The notes: a model not told the origin generated them from the letters alone. DNA of 64,000 nt from Aquatica leii (GCA_035610365.1 CM069432.1:234574104-234638103); one strand, 5' to 3'. Positions 46,837 to 57,321 are shown, counted from the first letter of the stretch. Numbers and translations are program-made.

Positions 46837-47799
46837 ATGTATTTTGTCGAAGCTCTCAGAAGTGACGAGCTATTTCATGAATTGTTTTTGCGAGGCATTG
46901 ATGCTAGTAATGAGAATGTTGATGGTAGACGAAAGTTGTTACGAGCTAAATTATCTCTTGAGAAATTTGATTTAACGATTTTTCCAAATTATGTTAAAGT
47001 TGACATTGACCAACAAGACGAGTTGAATATTTTGAATGTTAAAGTAAATGAATTAAATGCATTATTGAATATTTATAAGATTAAACCGAAAAAGAGTGAA
47101 TATCTTCGTTTAAGCACACGCTTTACTCATGTTTTGCGTAGGTTAAATTACATAACTTTTAGTGATGAATTTCTTGATATTTCTAATAATTTAATACGTA
47201 TAGTTACTGATTCATTAGTTTTGCTTGAGAGTGTTGATGCAACACAAGGTTTATCTTCTGATTTTAATTATTTTGTTGAAGCTATTGAGCACGAATCTAC
47301 TTCTGTTCAAGTTACTTCTTCTGTTGACATTAATGTTCCGACAACTTCAATTCCAACTACGACTAATATGAATACGTCTATTCCTTCAGTTACATTTACA
47401 AGTAACGATTTTTCAAATTTATTGCATACTTTTCAATCGTCGAGTAGTCGTTTACCAATTTATAAATGGCAGTTAAAGTTTACTGGAAATCCTAAAGATA
47501 TTTCAGTTTTGTCTTTTGTTCAACGTTGCAATGAACTTAGAGTTGCGCGTAAAGTTAGTTCTCAGGAATTATTTGATGGTGCAATTGATCTTTTTGCTGA
47601 TTCTGGTTTATCATGGTATCGTGCTATTCGACCTACTGTTAATTCTTGGGATGAATTGGTTCTTAAATTAAAACAAGATTTCTTACCCGAAGATTACAAT
47701 GAAAATTTGTTAGCTGAGATAAAATCTCGAAAGCAATTAGTTAAAGAGTCTCCGACTGTTTTTATATCTCAAATAGGAATCATGAATTTCCTTCATTAA
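46837..47799 (+). pseudogene. Gypsy-2 Gag, truncated by deletion
   Basis: Frame open from 46765; I prefer the Met at 46837 because what follows (MYFVEALRSDELFHELFLRG, then GRRKLLRAKL) matches the usual start of such Gags, while the 24 upstream codons are hydrophobic. A Thr/Ser-rich linker (about residues 150-200) precedes the capsid-like domain with PIYKWQLKFTGNPKDISV, SWYRAIRP, LKQDFLPEDYNE and SRKQLVKESPTVFI. There the sequence jumps, six codons later, to protease-end sequence in another frame, and translation stops at 47799. The zinc knuckles and Gag C-terminus are therefore missing, as is the protease active site. Confidence 0.88.
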
Positions 47800-48195
47800 C
47801 TACAGCCGATGGTTCTTTTCAAAGAATTTTAGGTACTATTAATTTGCCTTTTGTTATTAATGGAATTACCCGTTCATTAAATGTCATTGTGTCTGACACA
47901 ATTGAAACTGCTTTAACGTTAGGGATTGATTTTTGTCAAACCTTTGGTTTAACTGTAGATTTTATTAATAATGAATTCTTTGCACATTCTGCAGAAACTT
48001 CAAATTTTCAAATGATTAAATCTTTAAGTGACTTAAGTGATCAACAAAAATCCGATTTGTCGAAAATTATTAAATTATTTGAGTCTTTAGACAGACCTCA
48101 ATTAGGTTTAACTAGTCGAGTTACTCACTCAATTGATACAGGTGATGCAGTTCCAGTGAAACAGCGTTATTATCCTTTTTTCTCCCATAAATGCT
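47791..48195 (+). pseudogene. Gypsy-2 protease C-terminus and pol linker
   Basis: Reading phase of pol upstream of RT. It begins at the deletion joint (about 47785) with TADGSFQRILGTINLPF, then LTLGIDFCQTFGL, the C-terminal part of the retropepsin (family: xxLGxDFxxxxxL). The active DSG/DTG motif was lost in the deletion. A linker (LSDLSDQQKSDLSKIIKLF) leads to VPVKQRYYPF. Here two homopolymer runs (TTTTTT and AAA, 48175-48191) each look one base too long, and the frame leaves the pol frame that continues at 48191. Confidence 0.85.
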
Positions 48196-50683
48196 TGAGC
48201 ATGCAAATAAAGAGATTAATGATATGTTAGAACAAGGTATTATACAGCCTAGTACAAGCCCTTGGAGTTTTCCAATGGTATTGGTTAAGAAGAAGTCAGG
48301 CGACTATAGAGTTTGCTTTGATGCTAGAAAATTAAATTCTTTGACTAAGAAGGATGCATATCCACTTCCTTATTTAAACGATATTTTAGATAGATTAAGA
48401 GATGCCCGATATTTGACATCTATTGATTTAAAGAAAGCTTTTTGGCAAATTCCTCTTGATGATGCAAGTAAGGAAAAAACTGCTTTTACTGTACCTCGTA
48501 GGGGTTTGTTTGAATATAGAGTTATGCCTATGGGTTTAACCAATGCTCCTAGCACTCTTCAACGTTTAATGGACACCTTATTTGACGAGTCTTTATCTCA
48601 ATTTGTTTTTGTATATCTTGATGATATAATTATCATTTCCAGTACTTTTAAAGAACATTTAGAAATTTTGGAAAAAGTTTATCAACGTTTAAAGGAGGCA
48701 AATTTTACTATTAATTTGGCTAAATGTGAATTTTGTAAACCTGAATTGTCATATCTAGGTTATCTTGTTAATAAGAATGGTCTTCAAACCGATCCTTCAA
48801 AAATTGATGCAATTGTTAATTTTCCGTTACCTAAGACAGCCACGGAAATTAAACGTTTTACTGGTATGTGTAGTTGGTATCGTAGATTCATTTCAGATTT
48901 TTCAACTATTTTGGCTCCTATTAATAATTTGTTGAAAGGAAAGAAGAAGAAAGAAACTGTTGTTTGGACCGAAGAAGCTTTAGATTCATTTGATATAATT
49001 AAATCACGCTTAGTAGAAGCACCTATTTTAGCTAGTCCCGATTTTACTAAACCATTTTATTTACAATGTGATGCTTCCAATTATGGAGTAGGTTGTGTTC
49101 TTACCCAAGGGGAAGAAACAAATGAAAAAGTCATTGCTTATGCGTCTCGTACTTTGAATAAAGCCGAACGTAATTATTCAATTACCGAACGTGAACTTTT
49201 AGCTGTTATTTTTGCAATTCATAAATTTCGTCCTTATATTGAAGGTACTCATTTTAAAGTTGTTACTGATCATCATTCTTTGATTTGGCTTAATAATTTA
49301 AAAGATCCTTCAGGTCGTTTAGCTCGATGGAGCGTAAAGCTTCAACAATTTGATTTTGAAGTCATTCACCGTAAGGGAAAACTTAATGTTGTTCCTGACG
49401 CTCTTTCTCGTGCTCCTTTGGAAATTAGTTCATTGGAATTTTCTATTACTGATTTTGATCCTTGGTATTTAAAGATGATTGATAATATTGCTAATCAACC
49501 AGATTTGTATCCTGATTGGAGAATAGATGATGGAAAACTTTATAAATTCGTTTCAAATAATTTAGAAATTAATTCAAACTTAGTTGAGTGGAAGTTAGTA
49601 GTTCCTAAAAGCTTACGGAAATCAATTTTACTTCAGTGTCATGATGACCCTTCTTCTTCACATTTAGGTGTTACCAAAACCTTTTCGAAAATTAAAGAAT
49701 TATATTATTGGCCTAAATTAAAGTCAGATGTTGCTAAGTATATTCGTCGTTGTTCTGTTTGCTGTAAGAGTAAATCTTCTCAGTTTAATCATTTTGGATT
49801 TATGGGTAAAGAAAAAGAAGTTTCATTCCCTTTTCAATGTCTTTCAATTGATTTAGTAGGTCCTTTTCCTCGTTCGAAACAAGGCAATACAGTTTTATTA
49901 GTTGTTTGTGATTGGTTCACTAAATTTACTTTGATTCATCCGATGCGCAATGCTTCTGCAAAACGTATTTGTGAATATTTGGAAAATTACGTATTTTTGG
50001 TTTATGGTGTTCCTCAGATTTGTATGGTGGACAATGGTCCTCAATTTAAAAGTGTATTGTTTAATAAATTGATGCAGTCATATAAAATTTCTTCTGTTTG
50101 GTTTAATGCTAGTTATCACCCACAGGTTAATTTCGTAGAAAGAGTTAACAAAGTGATTGGTACTGCTATTCGTAGTTATATTTCTGACAGTCATAAAGAT
50201 TGGGATGTTGAAATTCATAAAATTGGTCACGCGTTACGCAATGCTGTGCACGAGTCCACTAAATTTACACCTTCTTTTTTGGCCTTTGGTCGTACTGTTC
50301 CAATTTCTGGAGATTTTTATGGTAAGTTCAAAGATTTTAGGGAGGAGGAGTTGACTTTGAATACTCGCGAACAGTTAGTTCAAGATATTAATGAATTGTC
50401 ACCTATTTTTAAAGAGGTTAAACGTAATCTTCATTTAGCTTACGAGCGTAATTCTCGTTCTTATAATTTAAGGCGTAGACCTTTAAAACTTAAACTTGGA
50501 GATTTGGTTTGGAAGAAAAATTTCGTTCTTTCTGATGCGTCAAAGCATTTTAGTTCTAAATTGGCTCCAAAATTTATTGAAGCGAAAGTTGTTGGAGTTA
50601 TGGGTCCAACGACTTATAGATTATCTTCACCTGATAATAAGCCGTTAGGAATTTTTCATGTTAAAGATTTGAAACCTTATTAG
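48191..50683 (+). CDS. Gypsy-2 Pol: reverse transcriptase, RNase H, integrase
   Basis: 830 open codons beginning MLEHANKEINDML, the standard start of the gypsy RT domain, so this is not a true start but the pol frame after the frameshift. RT: CFDARKLNSLT, SIDLKKAFWQIPL (Asp 79), MGLTNAPSTLQ, catalytic YLDDIIII (142-145). RNase H: CDASNYGVG, ERELLAV, TDHHSL, VPDALSR, all catalytic positions present. Integrase: zinc finger H..H..C..C (SHLGVTKTF, CSVCCKSK), catalytic Asp in SIDLVGPFP, Asp in MVDNGPQF, Glu in NFVERVNK with 35 residues between the last two. C-terminal GDLVWKKNF and chromatin-like end to TAG at 50683. All active sites intact. Confidence 0.95.
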   Translation: MLEHANKEINDMLEQGIIQPSTSPWSFPMVLVKKKSGDYRVCFDARKLNSLTKKDAYPLPYLNDILDRLRDARYLTSIDLKKAFWQIPLDDASKEKTAFTVPRRGLFEYRVMPMGLTNAPSTLQRLMDTLFDESLSQFVFVYLDDIIIISSTFKEHLEILEKVYQRLKEANFTINLAKCEFCKPELSYLGYLVNKNGLQTDPSKIDAIVNFPLPKTATEIKRFTGMCSWYRRFISDFSTILAPINNLLKGKKKKETVVWTEEALDSFDIIKSRLVEAPILASPDFTKPFYLQCDASNYGVGCVLTQGEETNEKVIAYASRTLNKAERNYSITERELLAVIFAIHKFRPYIEGTHFKVVTDHHSLIWLNNLKDPSGRLARWSVKLQQFDFEVIHRKGKLNVVPDALSRAPLEISSLEFSITDFDPWYLKMIDNIANQPDLYPDWRIDDGKLYKFVSNNLEINSNLVEWKLVVPKSLRKSILLQCHDDPSSSHLGVTKTFSKIKELYYWPKLKSDVAKYIRRCSVCCKSKSSQFNHFGFMGKEKEVSFPFQCLSIDLVGPFPRSKQGNTVLLVVCDWFTKFTLIHPMRNASAKRICEYLENYVFLVYGVPQICMVDNGPQFKSVLFNKLMQSYKISSVWFNASYHPQVNFVERVNKVIGTAIRSYISDSHKDWDVEIHKIGHALRNAVHESTKFTPSFLAFGRTVPISGDFYGKFKDFREEELTLNTREQLVQDINELSPIFKEVKRNLHLAYERNSRSYNLRRRPLKLKLGDLVWKKNFVLSDASKHFSSKLAPKFIEAKVVGVMGPTTYRLSSPDNKPLGIFHVKDLKPY

Positions 50684-51824
50684 ATTTTTGATTCTTCTTT
50701 ACTTCAAGCTTCGGATGGGATTTTACATTTTTAATTAAATTTTATTGATGCTCACCCTTGAGGGTCATTACAATCTAAGTGATTGGATGCCTTATGTTTT
50801 GTATTTTATATTTTATTTTATGTTGAGGAAATCTCAATGTTTATTGTATACCACAGTGTGGGTATATGAATTCTTTGGTTAATGCGCTGACCAAAGATTT
50901 ATTTTATTTGCAGTTATTTTACTGCTTTATTTTGATGTATTTGATTACATTTAGTGCCGATTCTGAGAATTTCTTCTCTGGAACTCGTCTTCTCGTTTTT
51001 GAGTTTTTTAATTGCTTGCGTGCAGTTGTTAAGACGAACATTTTGAGTTTACCTTTGAGCATATAATTATATGTGTAACTTTAAAACTCATTTTAGAGCA
51101 TTAATACCTATTTTCCTTGTTTGAAGTATTGATGATGATTTTCATTTTCATTTTAAAGTTTTGTATTTAATCTTGTTATTTATTCATTTGCCCTGTGTGA
51201 GGACGGGAGCAGAATTTTCTCACAGCAATACCTGTTGCTTGTCGTAAGAGCCGACTAACCTTGGGAACTTTTGTTTAGTATTTCTTCTTCAATTCTATTT
51301 TCGATCTCTTCTCTTTTTGAGTTATTGAGTAAGGTGGAAATTGTTTCGAGTGGTTTTGGTATTTGTGGAATATACGTCAAACGATGACGCGGATTCGCGC
51401 GACGTCCCTCTTTTATCTATATCCTTCGTTACATAGTACTGTCGAACTTATAATTCTAGTTTCATCTTCCGCTTTGGGAAAATGGTAGGTTGGACGGTAT
51501 TCCTAAAGTGTAATCCGCTATCCTCGATTGTGACTTATTAGGTTTTACTACCTTTACCGATTTTGACTTCTAATTTAAGGTTTAGATTAGGATTTCATTA
51601 GATTAAGTTATTTTGTATAAGAAATAAGTTTTGGAATTTGACTCTTGTGCAACGATGTTGCGAGACTTGCTTTTTGCCTTTGTTGTTGTTTATTTTGCGT
51701 TCGTTGTTGCTTTTTGCATTTGTTGTCGTTTATTTTGCGTTTGTTGTTGATTTTTGCCTTTGTTTGTTTTGTTCTGCACTTCGAAGTTTGAAACCTTCCG
51801 ATTTCAAATTTTATGGAGGGGGTG
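50684..51824 (+). other. Gypsy-2 3' untranslated region with minisatellite and polypurine tract
   Basis: About 1.1 kb without a coding match. Contains a 40-bp unit repeated 2.5 times, 51670-51709, 51710-51749 and partial 51750-51771 (TTTTTGCCTTTGTTGTTG type). It ends in the purine run GGAGGGGGTG directly before the LTR at 51825, the expected primer for plus-strand DNA synthesis. An open stretch at 50866-51066 has no env or other similarity. Confidence 0.85.
51670..51771 (+). repeat. 40-bp minisatellite, 2.5 copies
   Basis: Three consecutive units in the 3' untranslated region of Gypsy-2, with a few substitutions between units. Unit boundaries were read directly. Confidence 0.85.
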
Positions 51825-52943
51825 TGTAACGTCCCGTTTAAGTTCATTACAATTAAAATTCAATTTTACATTCATTTATTTTTGCAACTAATATTGCACT
51901 TAAATTTATTAAGTTTGACAACGTCGCGTTGTTTTAACCGACTTGAAGGTGGCTTGAATTCATTTTCCGTTTGAACAATCTTAGCGTGCGTCTGCGTAGT
52001 TGACTTGAGTAGAAGGTTAAGCTTCCATCTTGCGCGTGTCGTAGTGATGCGAGCAAGACAAATTTTCTTGATTATGGCGTAAAAACGCATGTATTTTAAT
52101 TTTGGTTCATTCCATCTAATTATTGGTGAGTTTACCTTTATTCTGATATAATTTTTCTATTGAATTCAACATTTTTAGTGCTTTCAAAGTATTGCGCAAT
52201 TGTAAGACAAAGGAAATGTATTTTGAAGACCGTTGCTAAGTGTAAACGCAGCGTAAGTATATGATGTCATTCAAAAAACCGTTCTAATTATTTGTATTTA
52301 GGGTCTTTTCTTTTGGGTCTTTTTCTTTTATTTGGATCTTTATTTTTATTCTGGATCCTTTATTTTGGTTTTGTCATTGAATTAAAGAATTATCGTTAAT
52401 GAAGTTTATTATACATGGATATTTCATGCTGATTGGTATTTATTCCTGTTGAAGAATTTTATCACGTTAACAAAGTATGTGCTAAAAATAGAAGATATCC
52501 GATAACGTTATACTACACATGGTGAGTCAACTAAAATTAATACTACCTGTGTTACGTTTATCTTCAAGTAGTTGAGTTGTTTTATTAAAACTGTTCACTC
52601 GATAACAAATCAAACGTTCACGACATTTGCATTTAATCAACGATTTAATATTAATTATTTATTAGATGTAAGATTTTACGCTTTTTATTCACCACTTTAA
52701 TGTGGTTGGCGTCCAATATTTTATTTTAAATACTGTTTTATTCTAAATATGTTTAATTCAATTATTGTTCATTGTTCTCTGATGTAAATAGTTAATTAAG
52801 TATAGTTAATAAATTAACGGAGTTCACATCTTTGTAATTATTTCGATTCAACCCATTACCTTGATGTCTATGCTACGATTGATTGCTTGCCGTGGTTATA
52901 TTATTTTTTCTTTTATTAAATGTACTTTTACGTTTTTATTACA
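51825..52943 (+). repeat. Gypsy-2 3' LTR
   Basis: 1119 bp, TGTAACGTCCCG to ATTACA, the same as 45567-46686 apart from one base of length. Followed by AAGG (52944-52947), the target duplication, and then copia RNase H. Confidence 0.96.
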
Positions 52944-53990
52944 AAGGTCCTTGCAACATTCGGCAGCTGCTATATATTCTGCCTCGGTCGTCGATAAGGC
53001 TACGATGGGTTGTTTTCTTGAGGTCCAATTTATTGCTCCACCGTTATAAAATATCACCAGCATAATCTGCGTCACTGTAAGCAACTAGTTCATTGCACTT
53101 ACTATCACTAAATTTTAAACCGTACTGTTTGTTTCCTCGTAAATATCTCAACATGCGTTTAACATTATTTACATCAGCTTTTGTTGTATTTTCCATAAAC
53201 CGACTGATATAATTAACACTGAAACTTAAATCCGATCGTGTTTTATTGTTTAAATAAAGTAAACTACCAACCGCTTCGCGATAAGGATAGTTATCATCCT
53301 TTTTTGAATAATTTTTTTTAAGTCGCTTACGTTTAAAGGAATTTTTGCAGGTTTGCTATCTTGCATTTCGAATTTTGTTAATATTTGATCAACAGTTTAG
53401 GTTTGAGTTAATGTTAATGACCCTTCCTTACGTCGTATTTGTAAACCGAGAAATGATTTCGGATTTTCCGTTATCGTTACTTTAAATTCACTTTTTAATT
53501 TCACTAAAAAATTTTTTAGTTTTACTTCATCGTGTCCTATTAGTAGACCGTCATCAACGTCGATTGCCAGTATTAGATTTCTGTCTTCTGATTTAAACAC
53601 ACATTTTTCCGATTTCGTAAGTTCTAAACCAATTTATTTTAAGAAGTTTGTAAATCGTATATTCCAATTCAAAGGTGCTTGCTTTAGTCCGTACAGGGCC
53701 TTATTTAGTTTGCAAACTTGATTATTATTTTCATATCCCTGTGGTACTTCTATAAATATTTCGTCACTTAATGTTCCGTACAGAAACGCAGTTTTTATGT
53801 CAAATTTTACAATTTTTGCGTTTCGTTCATATTACGGAGCTAAACGTCTCATTATAATCAATCCCGTATTTTTGTTCACACCCTCGCACTACAAGTCTCG
53901 CTTTATACACTACGTTTTCTTTCAACTTAAACACCCACTTATTACTTAATATTTTCTTATTATCCACTTCATTTCTATCTATCAATGTCT
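52944..53990 (-). pseudogene. Copia reverse transcriptase and RNase H N-terminal part
   Basis: Minus strand, several frames. From the right: RT middle in frame-shifted scraps between 53990 and 53640 (e.g. GTLSDEIFIEVPQGY and QVCKLNKALYGLKQAP-like segments); at 53600-53397 an open part with AIDVDDGLLIGHDEVK, which holds the catalytic VDD, and LKSEFKVTITENPKSFLGLQI; then spacer with VNYISRFMENTTK. At 53084-52944 the RNase H start TSRKQPIVALSTTEAEYI ends at the Gypsy-2 junction. Stops and frameshifts prevent a continuous reading. Together with 45281-45566 the RNase H is complete in phase. Confidence 0.85.
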
Positions 53991-54994
53991 ACGTTTGTTT
54001 TTCATCCAGCGAAGTTTTTTCCCCTTGTATCGCTTTTGTCCACTCCTTTCCCTGTTTTCCTTGAATCGCTTCTTCATAAGTAAGCAATACGTATTCATCC
54101 AATTTTATAGGTTTCCTTTTTATGCGTTTTCCTCGTCCTTCTGTGGCATTTTCTTCGTCCTGGTCGTTTTCTGTAGGGTTTTCTTTTCGTATTTTTGTAT
54201 CGTCTTCTTCGTTTTGTATTTCTTCTCCTGTAGCTCCCATACATTTACTTCTTGTGATTCGACTACATCTCTTGCAACAGCAATTTCTTGTTTTTCAGAG
54301 TTATACAATCGAAATCCATTTAATGCGTACCCCACGAAAATTAGTTTTTCTGATCTATTATCAAACTTTTTAAGATGTCCTAAGTGTTTAGCATATGCTG
54401 TAATTCCAAATTTTTGTACATATTTTAGGTTTGGTCTTCTTACATTCCACATTTCATACGGCGTGGTTTGTACCGCTTCCGTCGGCGTTCTATTCAAGAG
54501 ATAAGCTGCTACGCGAATTGCTTCTCCCCACATTATTTTTTTTAAGTTTGCACCCATAATTAAAGCTCTCGCTTTGTCTAACACGGTTTGGTTGAGACGT
54601 TCTGATTTTCCATTTAATTGCGGTGTATATGGTACCGTATAATCTATTATTATCCTTTTTTGTTTACACCAGTCTTTAAATCGGTTACTCGAGTATTCTT
54701 TGCCGTTGTCACATCTGATTTTACTAGTTTTTAGGTTCCATTTTGCCTCACTTTCTATTATGTACTTTTTAACGCGTCAAACGCTTCATACTTCCCTTGG
54801 ATGAGATAGATTGTGGTAAAGTGCGTATAATCATCTAGGAACGTAATAAAGTATTTATTCCCGTCCCATGTTATCGGTTCGATTAGGCCGCAAATGTCGG
54901 TATGTATAATTTCCATCGGACGTGTCGCTCGTTGTCTAATTTCCAAGAACGGCATTCTTGTTTGCTTAGATTGCACGCACACTTCACAAAACAA
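53989..54994 (-). pseudogene. Copia integrase and RT entry (broken)
   Basis: Minus strand. At 54994-54758: CEVCVQSKQTRMPF (second pair of the zinc finger), then HTDICGLIEPI with the first catalytic Asp, and FLDDYTHFTTIYL. Frame-shifted 54757-54585: IRCDNGKEYSSNRF with the second Asp, then YTPQLNGKSERLNQT with the Glu. At 54584-54120: integrase C-terminus (KARALIMGANLKKIMWGEAI, AAYLLNRTPTEAVQTTPYE, FVGYALNGFRLYN). The acidic linker at 54240-53989 holds EEDDTK and GRGKRIKRKPIKLDEYVLLT and then TYEEAIQGKQGKEWTKAIQ, the usual entry into copia RT. Confidence 0.88.
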
Positions 54995-55013
54995 TTTTTT
55001 TAAATGTTTTATT

Positions 55014-55535
55014 TCAACATTTTTTAACGCCTAAAAGTTTTTTATGCCATGTAATTGCTTTTTCAGTTTCCGCGAAAAACGCATTTTCATTTATTTTACC
55101 GATATTCAAATTTACTGAATAAAGTTCATTTTCTGTGAGTGCTCCTTCTAAGATTTTAACGTCATTTTTATACACTTCAACCGACTCATTTTTAAATATT
55201 ATTTCTCCGCCACTTTTTACAATTTTACTGACTGATAACAAATTTTTACTTAAGTGTAGTACGAAACTTACTTCAGTTAATACGCACTTTTCTGTTTCTA
55301 AATCACCGGTGCCTAATGCTTGTAGTTTTGTGTCCGTCTTTGCTGTTCCTATTTGGCTTATACTTTCATTTAGATTTTTTATGTTGTCTTTTTTATTGGT
55401 CATGTGAGTCGTTGCTCCCGAGCTAATTATCCATTCCGTATTCTCATTTCCGCTCTGACCTTCAGTACTTGTTAGGAAAGAAACTTTGTCATTTGTACCA
55501 CTTGTTGAGGAGTTTGTTTTACTTCTAAAAAACAA
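55014..55535 (-). pseudogene. Copia protease and pre-integrase domain, active site lost
   Basis: Minus strand, open for 173 codons. Contains EWIISSGATTHMT, where copia proteases have DSGATxHM; the catalytic Asp is Ser here. Then LGTGDLE, VLTEVSFVLHLSKNLLSVSKI (family: LxxVLYVPxLxxNLLSVxxL) and, at the end, ITWHKKLLG (family: WHxRLGH), the gag-pre-integrase domain. Gag's zinc knuckles lie just before it in an overlapping frame. It is broken at both ends. Confidence 0.88.
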
Positions 55536-56292
55536 TCACTTTCTCGATGATTGTTCTTTTTGCATATATTGCATTTTATTTCGGGTGTTCTACATTCTCT
55601 CGCAAAATGTCCAGATCTTCCGCACTTGAAACACTTATTTCCGTTTATTTTAAATCCGCGGCCTATTTTATTGAAGTTATTGTTTGCGTTGCAACTAAAC
55701 GCTACTTGTTCGCTTACTTCAGATTTCAGTCTTTTTTCTTCTGTTAATAATCTCGATGTCAAATCGGCTACACTTTGCTTGTCTTTAGATGTTGACTCCC
55801 ACGCACTAACGAAGTATTTGTATGCGTCTGGAAGTGCCGATAGAATTTTTGTTGTCAGCATAGTTTCTGATATGTTTTCTTTTAGTAGGTTTAGCTTATA
55901 TGCCAAATTTTCCAAACACTTATGCAGTTTGACATATCGCTATCTTTCTTAAACTGATAATTGTAAAAATCTTGAAGTAAATTGCATTTCTGCTCTTTAT
56001 TGTTTCTTTCACAAACTATTTCTAATTTTCCAAACATTTCACACGACGTCTTACAATTTAACAATAGTTTTACTTGCTGTTTTTCTATGGTGGATATGAT
56101 TATTCTTTGTGCGATAGCATCGTTCTTTTCCCATTCTGTTTTTCCAGCGCTTTTTTCCGAACAAGTCAGTTTTCGATTTACTATTTCAAGAATTTGCTTC
56201 GATTTGAACCATATTATAACTTGAAATTTCCAAATATCATAGTTGCTGCCATCTTTAAGTTTTTCAATGTCAATTTCACTTCTGGCGGCCAT
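55472..56292 (-). pseudogene. Copia Gag, one frameshift
   Basis: Begins at the Met in MAARSEIDIEKLKDGSNYDI (56292; seven extra codons precede it in frame), the standard N-terminus of copia Gag (FxxLxGxNYxxWK). A frame break occurs between the first part, which ends at 55891, and the second, which opens at 55915. The second reads NLAYKLNLLKENISE, LLTEEKRLKSE, then zinc knuckles CFKCGRSGHFAREC and CNICKKNNHRESDC, ending TKFLS at 55472. Capsid-like domain plus two knuckles, near full length. Confidence 0.9.
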
Positions 56293-56398
56293 TTTTCCTT
56301 TGTTCGCGCACACGTTTTCTGACCTTTAAGTTTTGAATTTTTACTGATGTGGATTCACTTTTAATTTTGTATATATTTTTTTTTACTTCCAGAGTTAC

Positions 56399-56412
56399 CT
56401 GGGCCCATAACC
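56399..56412 (-). promoter_or_regulatory. Copia primer-binding site, initiator tRNA internal type
   Basis: Minus strand GGTTATGGGCCCAG lies directly after the candidate LTR end AACA. From memory this matches the primer site of Drosophila copia, which uses an internal, cleaved half of initiator tRNA-Met. Confidence 0.85.
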
Positions 56413-56593
56413 TGTTAGGTTTTACTTTTATATTTTATTACAGAAATAAAATGAACTCAAATAATTTGGTTTTATTTGCACACATCCACATCACCTTACA
56501 GCACTCGTTCGACCACCTGCATGCTTACCAACAGCGCCCTCCCTCTCTTCCTGCACATTTACGGCGCGCTATTTTAAATTTATTTCCTTAACA
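56413..56593 (-). repeat. Candidate copia 5' LTR
   Basis: 181 bp between the primer site and TTTAG, with ends TGTTAGG and CCTTAACA on the + strand, i.e. TG...CA and an inverted terminal motif TGTTA(A)GG/CC(T)TAACA. It is GC-richer than its surroundings. No second copy was found near 45281, so the outer limit rests only on the terminal motif. Confidence 0.6.
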
Positions 56594-57319
56594 TTTAGAA
56601 AGGTTTTACTCATAAAGACTGAGTCGTCATGGGTTTTTCGTTTTGACCACTTGATGCTAATATATTGTTACGTATTGAAACTCTAAAGAAAAACCAACAC
56701 TAATTGCAACTTAACTATATAATGAAAAACTTACCCCAAATCATTTCTCCGTGATGATTTTCGAAAGGAAAGGGATAGGGTGAAAGACTAGGACGATTTT
56801 TATATGTTGCACTTAGTACGACTTTGATTTAGCGTGTTCCTAATTTTTTTTTTAATTTATTGCATTGTCTTAATTTATGCTTTTAATCATCATCATTACA
56901 TATCTTTAAATAATTGAAATAAACATAAAAGGCGTTATAGCGCGCCGGCTAATTATCTAACACTGATTTATTTTATATGAAAAATAGTGGCAATAAAACT
57001 TTATCACAAGGTTCAACAAAACGTATTTCATTTAAAGGAAAAATAAAATTAATTTACTCAAAACACACCATATATTAATGCAACATTTTGAAAAAGACAT
57101 TTTATCCACGTTTTATCTAAAACTCAATTGCTATCAGCAGATACATCTTTTCACGCTTAACAAGTTTCTATGTCATTTAAACTCTATCAAAATATTTGTT
57201 TTACTATGGAATTAGAAAAGAACTCTTTTCTACGATTTTTAGACATTTTAGTTATTTAATTTATCAAAAATTTACCTATACAGATAGATATTTAAATAGA
57301 TAATAAACTTTACATCTTA
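56594..57319. other. Spacer, no gene recognised
   Basis: AT-rich sequence between the copia LTR and the palindromic element. Nothing coding or repeated was noticed. Confidence 0.5.
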
Positions 57320-57321
57320 TA

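Larger units (their letters stand above)
45567..52943 (+). mobile_element. Gypsy-2: young Ty3/gypsy retrotransposon with gag-protease deletion
   Basis: Plus-strand element of 7377 bp with TG...CA LTRs of 1120 and 1119 bp that look identical apart from one base. The 4-bp duplication AAGG lies at 45563-45566 and 52944-52947. Internal order: gag (46837-47799), a protease remnant, pol with RT, RNase H and integrase (48191-50683), an untranslated region with a minisatellite, a polypurine tract and the 3' LTR. Defects: a deletion fuses mid-gag to the end of protease out of frame, and a frameshift precedes RT. No env is seen. LTR identity makes it the most recent large insertion in the window. Confidence 0.95.
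45281..56593 (-). mobile_element. Copia element, split by Gypsy-2, 3' LTR not found
   Basis: Minus-strand Ty1/copia retrotransposon. From the right: candidate 5' LTR (56413-56593), primer site (56399-56412), gag, protease, integrase, RT and RNase H, in copia order. Gypsy-2 (45567-52943) lies inside RNase H. Removing it and one AAGG copy restores continuous phase between 52944 and 45566. Own length without the insertion is about 3.9 kb to the end of pol. No copy of the 5' LTR can be seen to the left of 45281, so the 3' end appears to be truncated or rearranged. Many frameshifts and a lost protease Asp show it is dead. Confidence 0.88.

Noticed and set aside
50866-51066. Env-like gene in Gypsy-2
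   Set aside because: Only 66 codons, no signal peptide, cleavage site or fusion-type features; it is in the 3' untranslated region.
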